This document shows, piece by piece, positions 7,787 through 16,600 of a stretch of DNA of 26,717 bases. Made by a program: the position numbers and the translations under genes. Positions within the stretch are counted from its first letter, which is position 1. Every line of letters begins with the position of its first letter. Source of the DNA: JADFNO01 sp965369945 (GTDB lineage Bacteria; Planctomycetota; Phycisphaerae; Phycisphaerales; SM1A02); the NCBI GenBank assembly GCA_965369945.1, contig CBDUST010000025.1, positions 1-26,717 on the forward strand, in the 5' to 3' direction. The notes beneath the pieces are model-generated. The model was not told the DNA's origin, ran no database searches, and saw only the letters and a list, made by a program, of their open reading frames with translations.

Positions 7787-9589
7787 ATGAAGCGAACGCC
7801 CTTAGCTCAATTGAACGCCTGCCTCCCAAGGCCGGTGGCAATCCTCGGCCTCTGCGGGGCGTTCTCGATCTTCGCCGGTGCGTGCGAATCGGGTTTTCAA
7901 CGCATCGACCGCCGAACGACCGAGCTGCTCACAACCAGCTCGGCTCTGCTCGGAGCGGACGCGATCGTTCCACGCACCGCTCAGCCCAGCCGCGTTGCCC
8001 TGGATCGGGGCGATCGCGACCTGTACCGCCAAGACGTGCCGACGGTAAACCCCTCGGCTGACGAACTGACGTTCACGCCCATCGATGAGGCGGATGATGC
8101 CGAAGCCGTGATGCGGCGGCTGGAGGGATATTCCGAGCTGTCGGGCGACGCTGTCCGTTTGGACTTGCGCGGATCGCTGTCCTACGCCATCCGGCACAGT
8201 CGTGAATATAGCTTCGCTGAGGAGGAGTATGTGCTCGCCGGGCTGCGGCTATTGATCGAACGCCATCTTTGGGGACCACGGTTCTTCAACGATCTGGATG
8301 CGACGGCCGTGGGCGACGCCGACAATGGCAACTTCGACTCGGCGCTTCGGCTGGTCAACGAGTTTCGCGTCACGCAACGACTGCCGTACGGCGGCGAAGT
8401 CTCGGCCCGCGCCCTGGCCCGCGCAACCGAGGATCTACACAGGCGGGTATCCGGAGAGAGGGTCCAAACCGCCGATCTGATCTTCAGCGCCGATATTCCC
8501 TTGCTTCGCGGCGCCGGCCAAGTCGCGCGCGAGGATCGCATCCAAGCTGAACGGAACTTGGTCTACGCCGCTCGTGCTTTCGAGCGTTTTCGCCGTGAAT
8601 TCCTGTTCGATATCGCACAGTCTTTCCTGAATTTGGTCGTACAACAGCAGGCGATCGGGAATGCCCAGAGCAGGGTTCAGATGCAGGAAGAAGCCGAAGA
8701 AAGGGCCCAAGCACTCGTAACGGCCGGGCGACAGCCACCCTTCGGCGCCGCACAGGCCGCCCAGGACACCCTGGATGCTCGCGATGGATTGAACCGACAG
8801 CAAGAGAACTTTCGGCTGGCCGTGGATCGATTCAAGGTCCGCCTTGGGATGCCGCAGGAAGACTCGGTGGTGATCGAGACATCGATGTTTGATATTCCCT
8901 CACCCAAGCCTGATCTCGTAGCTGCCGTGCGGGCGGCACTAACGTACCGGCTGGATCTACAGAATCGCCGGGACCAACTGGATGATGCCCGACGAGCGGT
9001 CGAAAACGCCAGGAACGATCTGCTTCCGGACTTGGACCTCTCCGGCTCATTCTCCGTCCCGACGGAAGCGGATCGGGATAGAGCGGGACTTCGCTTCGAC
9101 AACGATGAATCGTCTTTCCTGGCTTCGGTGACCTTCGGCCTGCCGCTGGATCGTGAGATCGAGCGGCTGAACGTTCGCCAGGCCCAGATTAACCTTGAAC
9201 GAGCGGGGCGCGACTTCGACGAGTTCCGCGACACTGTGGCGGTGGATGCGCGGGCCTCGGTTCGGGACGTCGATCGCGCTCGATTCAGCGTCGAGCTGCA
9301 AGACCAGAACCGAACGATCGCCCAGCGTCGCGTGGACAGTATCGAAGCCGCCCCGGACCGCGCGTCCGCATTGGAGCGAAGCGCTGCGATCGACGGGCTC
9401 AATCGAGCGAGAGACGAATATGACCGGGCGGTGCGTGACCTACAGGTGGGTATCCTGCTGTACTTGCTCGATACCGGCCAATTGCGCGTTCAGGCCGACG
9501 GATCGATTCAGCTGCTGCAGGGGATGGTAGCGACCGATGCGGCTGCCCCAGTTAGCGCCCCGGACGGAGCGGGTGGACCTGCTGGATAG
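7787..9589 (+). CDS. TolC-family outer-membrane efflux factor
   Basis: The protein has 600 residues. Its N-terminus carries a hydrophobic signal (PVAILGLCGAFSIFAGAC); Cys33 followed by Glu could be lipidated, although the lipobox lacks the usual Leu at -3. The body has two similar halves of long helices with periodic Arg/Glu/Ala, as in TolC: around residues 240-330 (FLFDIAQSFLNLVVQQQAIGN) and 385-560 (LTYRLDLQNRRDQLDDARRAV, then VAVDARASVRDVDRARFSVEL). These fit the outer-membrane efflux protein family. It would form a trimeric outer-membrane and periplasmic tunnel. The next gene encodes an adaptor, which supports an export role. No inner-membrane pump is adjacent. The start has no strong ribosome-binding site. 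Confidence 0.85.
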   Translation: MKRTPLAQLNACLPRPVAILGLCGAFSIFAGACESGFQRIDRRTTELLTTSSALLGADAIVPRTAQPSRVALDRGDRDLYRQDVPTVNPSADELTFTPIDEADDAEAVMRRLEGYSELSGDAVRLDLRGSLSYAIRHSREYSFAEEEYVLAGLRLLIERHLWGPRFFNDLDATAVGDADNGNFDSALRLVNEFRVTQRLPYGGEVSARALARATEDLHRRVSGERVQTADLIFSADIPLLRGAGQVAREDRIQAERNLVYAARAFERFRREFLFDIAQSFLNLVVQQQAIGNAQSRVQMQEEAEERAQALVTAGRQPPFGAAQAAQDTLDARDGLNRQQENFRLAVDRFKVRLGMPQEDSVVIETSMFDIPSPKPDLVAAVRAALTYRLDLQNRRDQLDDARRAVENARNDLLPDLDLSGSFSVPTEADRDRAGLRFDNDESSFLASVTFGLPLDREIERLNVRQAQINLERAGRDFDEFRDTVAVDARASVRDVDRARFSVELQDQNRTIAQRRVDSIEAAPDRASALERSAAIDGLNRARDEYDRAVRDLQVGILLYLLDTGQLRVQADGSIQLLQGMVATDAAAPVSAPDGAGGPAG

Positions 9590-9766
9590 TCCGCCAGCGT
9601 GGTCAAACGGTGCCAGATTCGCGTCAAACAGGGTCGATTCAGTCCGAAAGTCCGGCTAAGGTAGTGAATACTGGGGATACGACACCCCGCACGGAACGAA
9701 CAAGTCACGGGTGCCTATGCCTTTATGATTCGAGAAATAGTTCAGCTGCAAACGGGAACTTGAACT

Positions 9767-11563
9767 GTGAAAAACGCTCCATTGAATCGTCGTGGCGGAT
9801 CGACCCTGCTAGTGGTATCGATCATCGCCGTGGTGGCCACACTCGGCGCCGCAACGCTCTTGATCCGTGGCGGTTCTGCAGATGGCGTGGGGTCCGCAGC
9901 TGCAGACCAACATGTGGTTCGAACCGGCTCGTTCGAAATTACGGTCCCTACGTCGGGCGAACTGGCTGCGCTGCGCCAGATCGAGATTCGTAACAAGCTG
10001 CAATCCAGGGGTGTCCTCACCTATATCGTGAGCGAAGGAACGACAGTCGAGGCGGACGATGTACTGATGCGCTTCGCCGACGAGGACATCCGTAACCGTA
10101 TCAAGGATGCCGGCGACGCCGTCAACACCGCCGACAGTAGCCTCGTTGCATCGCAGTCGAAGTTGGACATCCTGCTCAGCATGCACCAATCAGAGTTGGC
10201 CGACGCCGACCTGCGCGTCATGCTCGCCGACTTGGCGCTTAAGGCTTGGCAGAAAGGCGAAGTCGTCTCGCGACGCAAGAGTCTTGCGGTGCAATTGGAG
10301 GCGGCGGAAATCGACTATGAGCGCGCCATCGCTCTGTTCGAAGACTCCAAGAGGCTCGTCGCCGAAGAGTTCATCTCTGTGAACGAGTTCAAGATTGACG
10401 AGATCAACAAGATCAAGGCCAAGGCCACGCTCGAACAGGCGAAGCTCGATATTGAAGTGTACGAGCAGTACACCTTCGTCCAGGAAAAAGCCCAGACGGA
10501 GTCGGACGTCGATCAGGCCGAGGCTGACCGCGAGCGCGTGAGGGAGCGGCAAAAGGCCGAGCTTGAATCTGCTCGCTCCGAAGTCGCCAGTAAGAAGTAC
10601 CAACACGAGAGTCGCAAAGAGCGCTTGGCCGACTATGAGCAGCAGTTGGAGTTTTGCACGATCGTGGCGCCGACCCCAGGCCTCGTCGTCTATTACAGCA
10701 GCCTTGAAACTGGTGGAAGGCACGGCGGCCAAGCTCAGCCGCCGGACGTGGGCACTGAGGTGCGCCCCAATGAGCAAGTGATTCTTCTTCCCAATATGAG
10801 CCAGCTTATTGCCGCGGTGAAGGTCGATGAAGCACGCAGTGGCCTCATTCAGCCAGGCCAGAAGGCGACGATCACCTCCGACGCCGCCCCCGACGCGGTC
10901 ATGCACGGCGAGGTCATGAGCATCGGCGTGCTCGCAGAATCCGGCGGATGGCGCGACCCCAATCGTCGCGATTACACCGTGCGCATCTTGCTCAGTGACG
11001 GCAACGACCTTGGCCTGAAACCCTCAATGCGATGCAAAGCTGATATCCACGTTGGTCAGGTCGATGACAGTTTGTTCGTACCAATCCAAGCAGTCTTCCG
11101 TGACGGCCCCGTTACTTTTGCCTACGTTCCCCAGGGTTCCGGCTACGCTGAGCGGCAGATCACGCTGGGCCAAGCTTCCGAGTTGTTCGTCCAGATCAAT
11201 GACGGGCTGAAAGAAGGCGACATCGTGTTGCTGCGCGAGCCCGGGCCCGGCGAAGTCGTTTCGCGTATTGACAAGGAAACGGCCGACGTGCAGCGCACGG
11301 CCATGGAATCGCCTCAGCGCCCCTCGTCCAACAACGCCTATGCCAGCCAGCGCGAGCGAATGCAAGACAATCCGCGCGAGGCGAGGCGAGGCGGCGGACC
11401 GCCCCAAGGCATGCGCGGCCAACGGCCCGAGGGAATGCGCGGTCGACGACCCGATGCAACGGGCAACGGTAGCGACGAACACGCTGATGCGGCCCACGAA
11501 ACGGCCGAAGGCGCCGACGAGCCGGCAGCAGATTCACCGAGCAGCGATGCAGCCGGCGGCTAA
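9767..11563 (+). CDS. HlyD/RND-type periplasmic adaptor (membrane fusion protein) with a long Arg/Gly-rich tail
   Basis: The frame opens with GTG at 9767 (KNAPLNRRGG) and encodes 598 residues. A single membrane anchor spans about residues 13-33. Next come a lipoyl-like half (GSFEITVPTSGELAALRQIEI, ending near VLMRFADEDIRNRI) and a very long charged coiled coil of about residues 115-300. The second lipoyl half follows (FCTIVAPTPGLVVYYSS), then beta-barrel and membrane-proximal parts (VDEARSGLIQPGQKATITSD, LFVPIQAVFRDG, GLKEGDIVLL). The last 90 residues are low-complexity, with GMRGQRPEGMRGRRP-type repeats and an acidic Ala-rich end. It would link an inner-membrane transporter to the TolC-like protein encoded 177 bp upstream. 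Its stop overlaps the stop of the convergent rmuC. Confidence 0.85.
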   Translation: MKNAPLNRRGGSTLLVVSIIAVVATLGAATLLIRGGSADGVGSAAADQHVVRTGSFEITVPTSGELAALRQIEIRNKLQSRGVLTYIVSEGTTVEADDVLMRFADEDIRNRIKDAGDAVNTADSSLVASQSKLDILLSMHQSELADADLRVMLADLALKAWQKGEVVSRRKSLAVQLEAAEIDYERAIALFEDSKRLVAEEFISVNEFKIDEINKIKAKATLEQAKLDIEVYEQYTFVQEKAQTESDVDQAEADRERVRERQKAELESARSEVASKKYQHESRKERLADYEQQLEFCTIVAPTPGLVVYYSSLETGGRHGGQAQPPDVGTEVRPNEQVILLPNMSQLIAAVKVDEARSGLIQPGQKATITSDAAPDAVMHGEVMSIGVLAESGGWRDPNRRDYTVRILLSDGNDLGLKPSMRCKADIHVGQVDDSLFVPIQAVFRDGPVTFAYVPQGSGYAERQITLGQASELFVQINDGLKEGDIVLLREPGPGEVVSRIDKETADVQRTAMESPQRPSSNNAYASQRERMQDNPREARRGGGPPQGMRGQRPEGMRGRRPDATGNGSDEHADAAHETAEGADEPAADSPSSDAAGG

Positions 11564-12924
11564 GCCTCTTCGCGATTCGTAGCCTCCTGCGGCAAACGCC
11601 TCAACTCCGACGCCATCACCGGACGTGTCTCAATCTCAATCGGCGACGGCGACTCGATCTCAGCCTCGGTCGTCGCGTGCAGAGCCCTGAGCTTGCGCGA
11701 ACTGGGCAACACCATTCGCTCCAGCGAACCAATCGCATTGTTGTAGTAGTTGCTGGCCTTGGTCAGACCCGATCCCACCTTCTCGAAATGCTCAACAAAC
11801 GTCGCGATCCGATCGTAAAGCTCTCTGCCCGCATTTGAGATCTCTCGCGCGTTGGCCGCGACATCCTCCTGTTGCCATCCGTAAGCTACCGCGCGCAGCA
11901 GCGCAACCAGCAGCGTTGGTGTGGCGATCAACACGTGATTCTTCATTGCCTCGGCGTGCAGATCAGGCTGAACATCCAGCGCCGCTGACAATGCAGACTC
12001 CAACGGCATGAACATCACTACAAGTTTCGGTGTGCGCTCGAATTGATCCCAATACCGCTTGTTTGCCAGTCGTTTGTAATGCTCGCGCACGTGGCGCGCA
12101 TGTCGCTCCAGAGCTGCATCGTGGTCAACATCCGGTTGCAAGGCATCGAGATATGCGTCCAATGCGACCTTGGAATCCACAACAATCACACCCCCGCCGG
12201 GAAGATTCACGATCAGGTCCGGACGATCCTGCGTCGTTGGATCATCCGTTTGCGGTTGCTCGTCGAAGTCGCAATGCTCGGTCATCCCCGCGAGCTCTAC
12301 GACATTGCGAAGCTGCATCTCGCCCCATCGGCCGCGCTGCTCCGGGCGACGCAGCGCGCTGACCAATCTTGTCGTTTCCGCCCCGAGTTTCTCGTGTGAC
12401 GCAGCAATATGCTTGATCTGCTCGTCTAGACGCGTGTACGCCTTCTCCCGTTTCGTCTCGATCTCACGGACCGCCCTGCTGTACTTCTCCATTAGCTCGT
12501 TGATCGGCTTGAACTTCTCGTCCGCCAACGTCAAGAAGCGCTTATTACTCGTATCAAGCGCCTGGGCGCTCAAAGCCTTAAACGCATCGCCCATTGCCGT
12601 CTTGGCGTCGTCCAGCAGCTTGAGCTTTTCCTCGAATGCTCGATCTTGGCCAGCAAGCCGCTCCTTGAGCGACGTGACCGTGTTCTGCGCCTCCTCGCGC
12701 AATTGATCGGTCTCGGCATAGTTGCGTCGAGCCTGATCCAGCTCCGTGACCGTCTGCTGAATCTGCCCATCGAGCAATGCAGCCCGGCCCTGAGCGTTGT
12801 CCAGTTGCCGAACCAGCCGACTCTGTCGAAACAGCGCCAGCACCACCAGGACGGCCGCCCCCAAGATGAAGCCGACCGACATGCCTACCAAAGCGTCTAT
12901 CCAGTCGATCATGGTTGCCATCAT
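11560..12924 (-). CDS. rmuC: DNA recombination protein RmuC homologue
   Basis: The protein has about 454 residues. The first ATG is at 12924, with in-frame TTG at 12930 and another ATG at 12912 as alternatives; none has a strong ribosome-binding site. A membrane helix near the N-terminus (VGFILGAAVLVVLALF) is followed by a long coiled coil of about 130 residues. The conserved RmuC domain then has RGRWGEMQLRNVVELAGM, PDLIVNLPGGGVIVVDSKVALDAY, VVMFMPLESALSAAL and LIATPTLLVALLRAVAYGW. RmuC proteins have a predicted nuclease-like fold and limit inversions between short repeats, but their molecular action is not fully settled. The C-terminus is Glu-rich. The gene is divergent from the sigma factor gene, about 97 bp apart, and convergent with the adaptor gene. 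Confidence 0.93.
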   Translation of the reverse strand: MMATMIDWIDALVGMSVGFILGAAVLVVLALFRQSRLVRQLDNAQGRAALLDGQIQQTVTELDQARRNYAETDQLREEAQNTVTSLKERLAGQDRAFEEKLKLLDDAKTAMGDAFKALSAQALDTSNKRFLTLADEKFKPINELMEKYSRAVREIETKREKAYTRLDEQIKHIAASHEKLGAETTRLVSALRRPEQRGRWGEMQLRNVVELAGMTEHCDFDEQPQTDDPTTQDRPDLIVNLPGGGVIVVDSKVALDAYLDALQPDVDHDAALERHARHVREHYKRLANKRYWDQFERTPKLVVMFMPLESALSAALDVQPDLHAEAMKNHVLIATPTLLVALLRAVAYGWQQEDVAANAREISNAGRELYDRIATFVEHFEKVGSGLTKASNYYNNAIGSLERMVLPSSRKLRALHATTEAEIESPSPIEIETRPVMASELRRLPQEATNREEA

Positions 12925-13021
12925 AAGCAACTGTGAACCGGATGCGCTGCCTTGGCCGTACTCAGGTCAAGGATGACCTCGGCAATACAACCTCCGGAGA
13001 ACCGCCCGGACGGACCACCTG

Positions 13022-13672
13022 ATGACTTCGACCCCCAGCCCAAAGCCGACCCTCACTGAGGCCCAAAAAAAGCCCCAATCGATCGGAGACACCGCGCCTG
13101 GGCCGGCCATATCCATTGCGGCCGAGGACGAGGCCGCTGATCTGGCAGCCGCTCAGGCGGGAGATCACACGGCATTCGCCCGGCTGTACGACCGCCACGC
13201 GGCGGTGGTGCTTTCGCTGTGCCGGCGTCTTTCGCCGGCGGAGGCTGAGGACGCCACTCAGGAGACCTTCATCCGTGCCTACCGACTCCTGCACAAGGTT
13301 CAATCGCCCAGCAAGCTTCGCCCGTGGCTATACGGAATCGCTCGGCACGTCTGCTCGGAACACACACGCTCCCAGCGCCGGCGAAAACTCCACGAGGATC
13401 AGGCCATGTTGATGCGTACCGCCCAGCGTAAGGCCGAAGCCTCGACGACCTCGGAAACTTTGGCGCATGTTGAGCAATTGCAACTTCTCGATGGCGCGAT
13501 CGATCAACTTCAAGACCGTGAGCGTTTGGCCATTCACCTGTTTTACCTCGAATCCGATCCGATCCAAGCGGCCAAGTCGGCGCTGGGCCTATCGCGCAGC
13601 GGCTACTACAAGCTGCTCGCCAAGGCCCGTGATCGTCTTGCAGAACTTATGCGTGAAGCGAATACATCATGA
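13022..13672 (+). CDS. ECF-type RNA polymerase sigma-70 family factor
   Basis: The protein has 216 residues. After a disordered N-terminus of about 40 residues, region 2 runs from about residue 45 to 120: GDHTAFARLYDRHAAVVLSL, then DATQETFIRAYRLLHK, then LRPWLYGIARHVCSEH. A basic linker follows, and region 4 covers about residues 155-210 (LLDGAIDQLQDRERLAIHLF and the helix-turn-helix LGLSRSGYYKLLAKARDRL). There is no region 1 or 3, as in ECF sigma factors. Its TGA overlaps the ATG of the next gene (ATGA), so the two are probably translated together. This suggests the downstream protein controls it or is its main partner. The target promoters are unknown. Confidence 0.9.
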   Translation: MTSTPSPKPTLTEAQKKPQSIGDTAPGPAISIAAEDEAADLAAAQAGDHTAFARLYDRHAAVVLSLCRRLSPAEAEDATQETFIRAYRLLHKVQSPSKLRPWLYGIARHVCSEHTRSQRRRKLHEDQAMLMRTAQRKAEASTTSETLAHVEQLQLLDGAIDQLQDRERLAIHLFYLESDPIQAAKSALGLSRSGYYKLLAKARDRLAELMREANTS

Positions 13673-16600
13673 CTACAACGCCCAACAATCCCAAAACGCC
13701 CGATGACATTGGCCCGCCGCCGCGCGACGAGCTGGATGCGATGTTGCGCACCTGGCACGATGCAAACGCCCAGCGCGCCGCTGCCGGTCGCGATCGACTC
13801 GTTCGCACTCTGGCGGAGCAAGCTCAGGAAAAGGAGCAAGTGCTGCGCTTCGCGGATCATCCAACTGTGCGCGAACCGAAGCGCGCCGCTCACACTACTA
13901 CGCGCCCCTCGCCGTTCGTGTTTCTCAGGAGTGTTGCTGTGAATCCTTACTCTCGTCTCGCTGCATCAGTGATGATTCTCGCCGCGCTGATCACCTTGCT
14001 CATCCCCACCCCCGGAAATCGCGCGATGGCTCAGGACAACATCATCATGGTGCCCGAGGGCGGCAGGCTCGAAGCGCTCGATGACCAAGGCAACCTCATC
14101 GGCCCCTGCCCGCTCAAAGATACTGTGGTGAACGTCGAAGTTTCGGGGTTCTTCAGCCGTGTCAACATCAAACAAACGTATCAGAATCCATACAAGAAGA
14201 AGATCGAGGCGGTCTATACGTTCCCCATGAGCCACCGCGCAGCCGTCGATCGTATGACGATGACGGTTGGTGACCGAGTCGTGGTCGGTGAAGTCAAGGA
14301 GCGAGAAAAGGCGCGGCAAATCTACGAAGTGGCCCGCGCGCAAGGCTACGTCACCAGTTTGCTCGAACAAGAACGGCCGAACATCTTCACGCAGTCCATC
14401 GCCAACATCGAACCTGAAGCGCAAGTCATCGTCGAGATCAGTTACGTCGAGGTGCTCGAACCGAAGGACGGCCAATACACGTTCGATTTCCCGATGGTGG
14501 TCGGTCCGCGCTATATCCCCGGTGCTTCGATGACCAGTCCGGCGATTGTTCCGGCGGAACTTGCTGTGCGGCACGGCGTCACGCTCTTGGGTCCGGCGAA
14601 ACTGACTGTCGGCGCGGCCGGTGAAGTCACCGACTTGGGTTCACTCCAAACAGGCAAACTCAATGCGCTGTTGACATCTGCTCAGCCGATCAAATACCCC
14701 GGCGATACGTGGTGGGGCAAAGGCGATCCAACCGGCGGAGCGGGGCAGATCAGCGTCTGGTACCGCTTTGAAGCTGAATACAGCGACGAATCCAAGGAGT
14801 TCGGCGAGTTGTACACAGACGGCACCGGCCGGATCAACGGCCGATGGTTCTATACCGATCCCGCCACGATCACCGAGATGGGGACCGGCTTCTCCCAAAA
14901 CACAAACCAAGTCCCCGATGCCAGTCGCATCACACCCGAGCCAGTCAAGCCCGGCCAGCGCGCGGGACACAATATCTTCGTGACTGTGACCATCGACACC
15001 GGCGGGCCCGGAATTGTCGATCTCAAATCGACTCTGCACGAACTCACCGGCGACGATTTTCTCGATGATGACGAAGCACCGAGCAAAGTCACCGTTGCGC
15101 TGGCGGATGCCAAGGAAATTCCCAACCGCGACTTTGTGCTTTCGTGGCGAACATCCGCCGAGACGATCGCCGAAGCCAAGCTCACCCATGCCGGCGAAAA
15201 CGGCGGGTTCTTCACGCTGATCCTTCAACCGCCTGATCGTGTTGAAGTGGCCGACATACCGTCGCGCGAATTGATCTTCGTGATGGATATCTCCGGCTCG
15301 ATGCGCGGGTATCCGATCGAAAAATCCAAGGAAGTCATCGCCAAGGCGATCGATGCCATGCGACCGCGCGATACGTTCAACGTGATCACATTCGCCAACG
15401 GCACCGGCATTCTTTGGAGTGAACCAAAGCCTGCCACGGCTGACAATCGCACCGCAGCGCAAGCGTTTATCAATTCCCAACGCGGCGGCGGCGGCACGGA
15501 GATGATGAACGCAATCAATGCTGCGTTGGTGCAAGGGCCGATCGATGAGCCACAGCCGTTGACCGCTGGGCAACTTGCCGATCTTCCGGCAGATGGCCGT
15601 GATGTCGAGATCACGGTTGCGTATCCGAACATTCACGTCTCAGGCGAATCAGATGTCTATATGGTTCCGGTGCGCGATGATCTGAAGCTGCGGCTCCAGA
15701 TGCGCACTAATCTGCCGACCGTGTTCCAGCCCGAAGGTGTGACGGTAGGAATGACCGGCACTTGGAGCACGATCAACGGCAATCGCGTACTCATCGTCAA
15801 TCGCGCATGGTTGGTGGGCATGCAAAAAGCCCCGACCAAGCCCATGCGCATTGTGCTGTTCCTCACCGACGGCTACGTGGGCAACGACATGGCGATCATC
15901 GGGGCGATCAAGAAGAACGCCCATACCACGCGCGTGTTCAGCTTCGGCATCGGAAATTCCGTCAACCGTTACCTCTTGCAAGGAATGGCCAACGCCGGTC
16001 GCGGCGAAGCGGAATTTGTGCTGCTGGAAAGTGATTCCGATGCGGCGGTGCAGCGGTTTACGAAGCGAGTTGAAACACCGGTGCTGACGGACATCACGCT
16101 GGCGTTTAGTGATGGATTGGAAGTGACGGATGTGATTCCGCCGTTGGATGCGGTGCCTGATTTGTTTGATGTTCAGCCGTTGGTGATTCACGGGCGGTAT
16201 TCCAAGGCCGGGAAAGGGACGCTGACGATCGCCGGCAATACCGGGGCCGGGCCATATGAACGGACGATTGACTTGGAGTTTGCCGAAGACGAGCCGGAGC
16301 ATGATGTGATTGCGACGCTATGGGCCCGCGCCAAGGTCGAGCAGATCATGAGTCAGGACCTCGCTGCGGCGCAGCAGAACAACTTCCCCGCAGACATGAA
16401 GCAGCAAGTGATCGCGCTGGGTGAAGAATTCCAGATCATGACGCAGTACACAAGCTTCGTTGCGGTCGAGAAGTCGCGCTTGACGATTGATGGTCAGCCC
16501 GTGTTGGTCGCTGTCCCGATCGAGATGCCGTCTGGTGTTTCATATGAAGGCATCTTCGGCGGGATGATTGAGGAAGCTGTGGGCCAAGAGATCTTCCTCG

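Noticed and set aside
8677..9402. 241-codon minus-strand open frame
   Set aside because: The Ser/Arg-rich product is typical of reading opposite a GC-rich gene, here the TolC-like one.
10190..10906. 238-codon minus-strand open frame
   Set aside because: It is antisense to the coiled-coil part of the adaptor; the Leu/Val-rich product is a mirror of Glu/Lys/Asp codons.
14641..15636. 331-codon minus-strand open frame
   Set aside because: It is antisense to the VIT/VWA gene, whose VWA motifs are clear; the shadow product has no motif.
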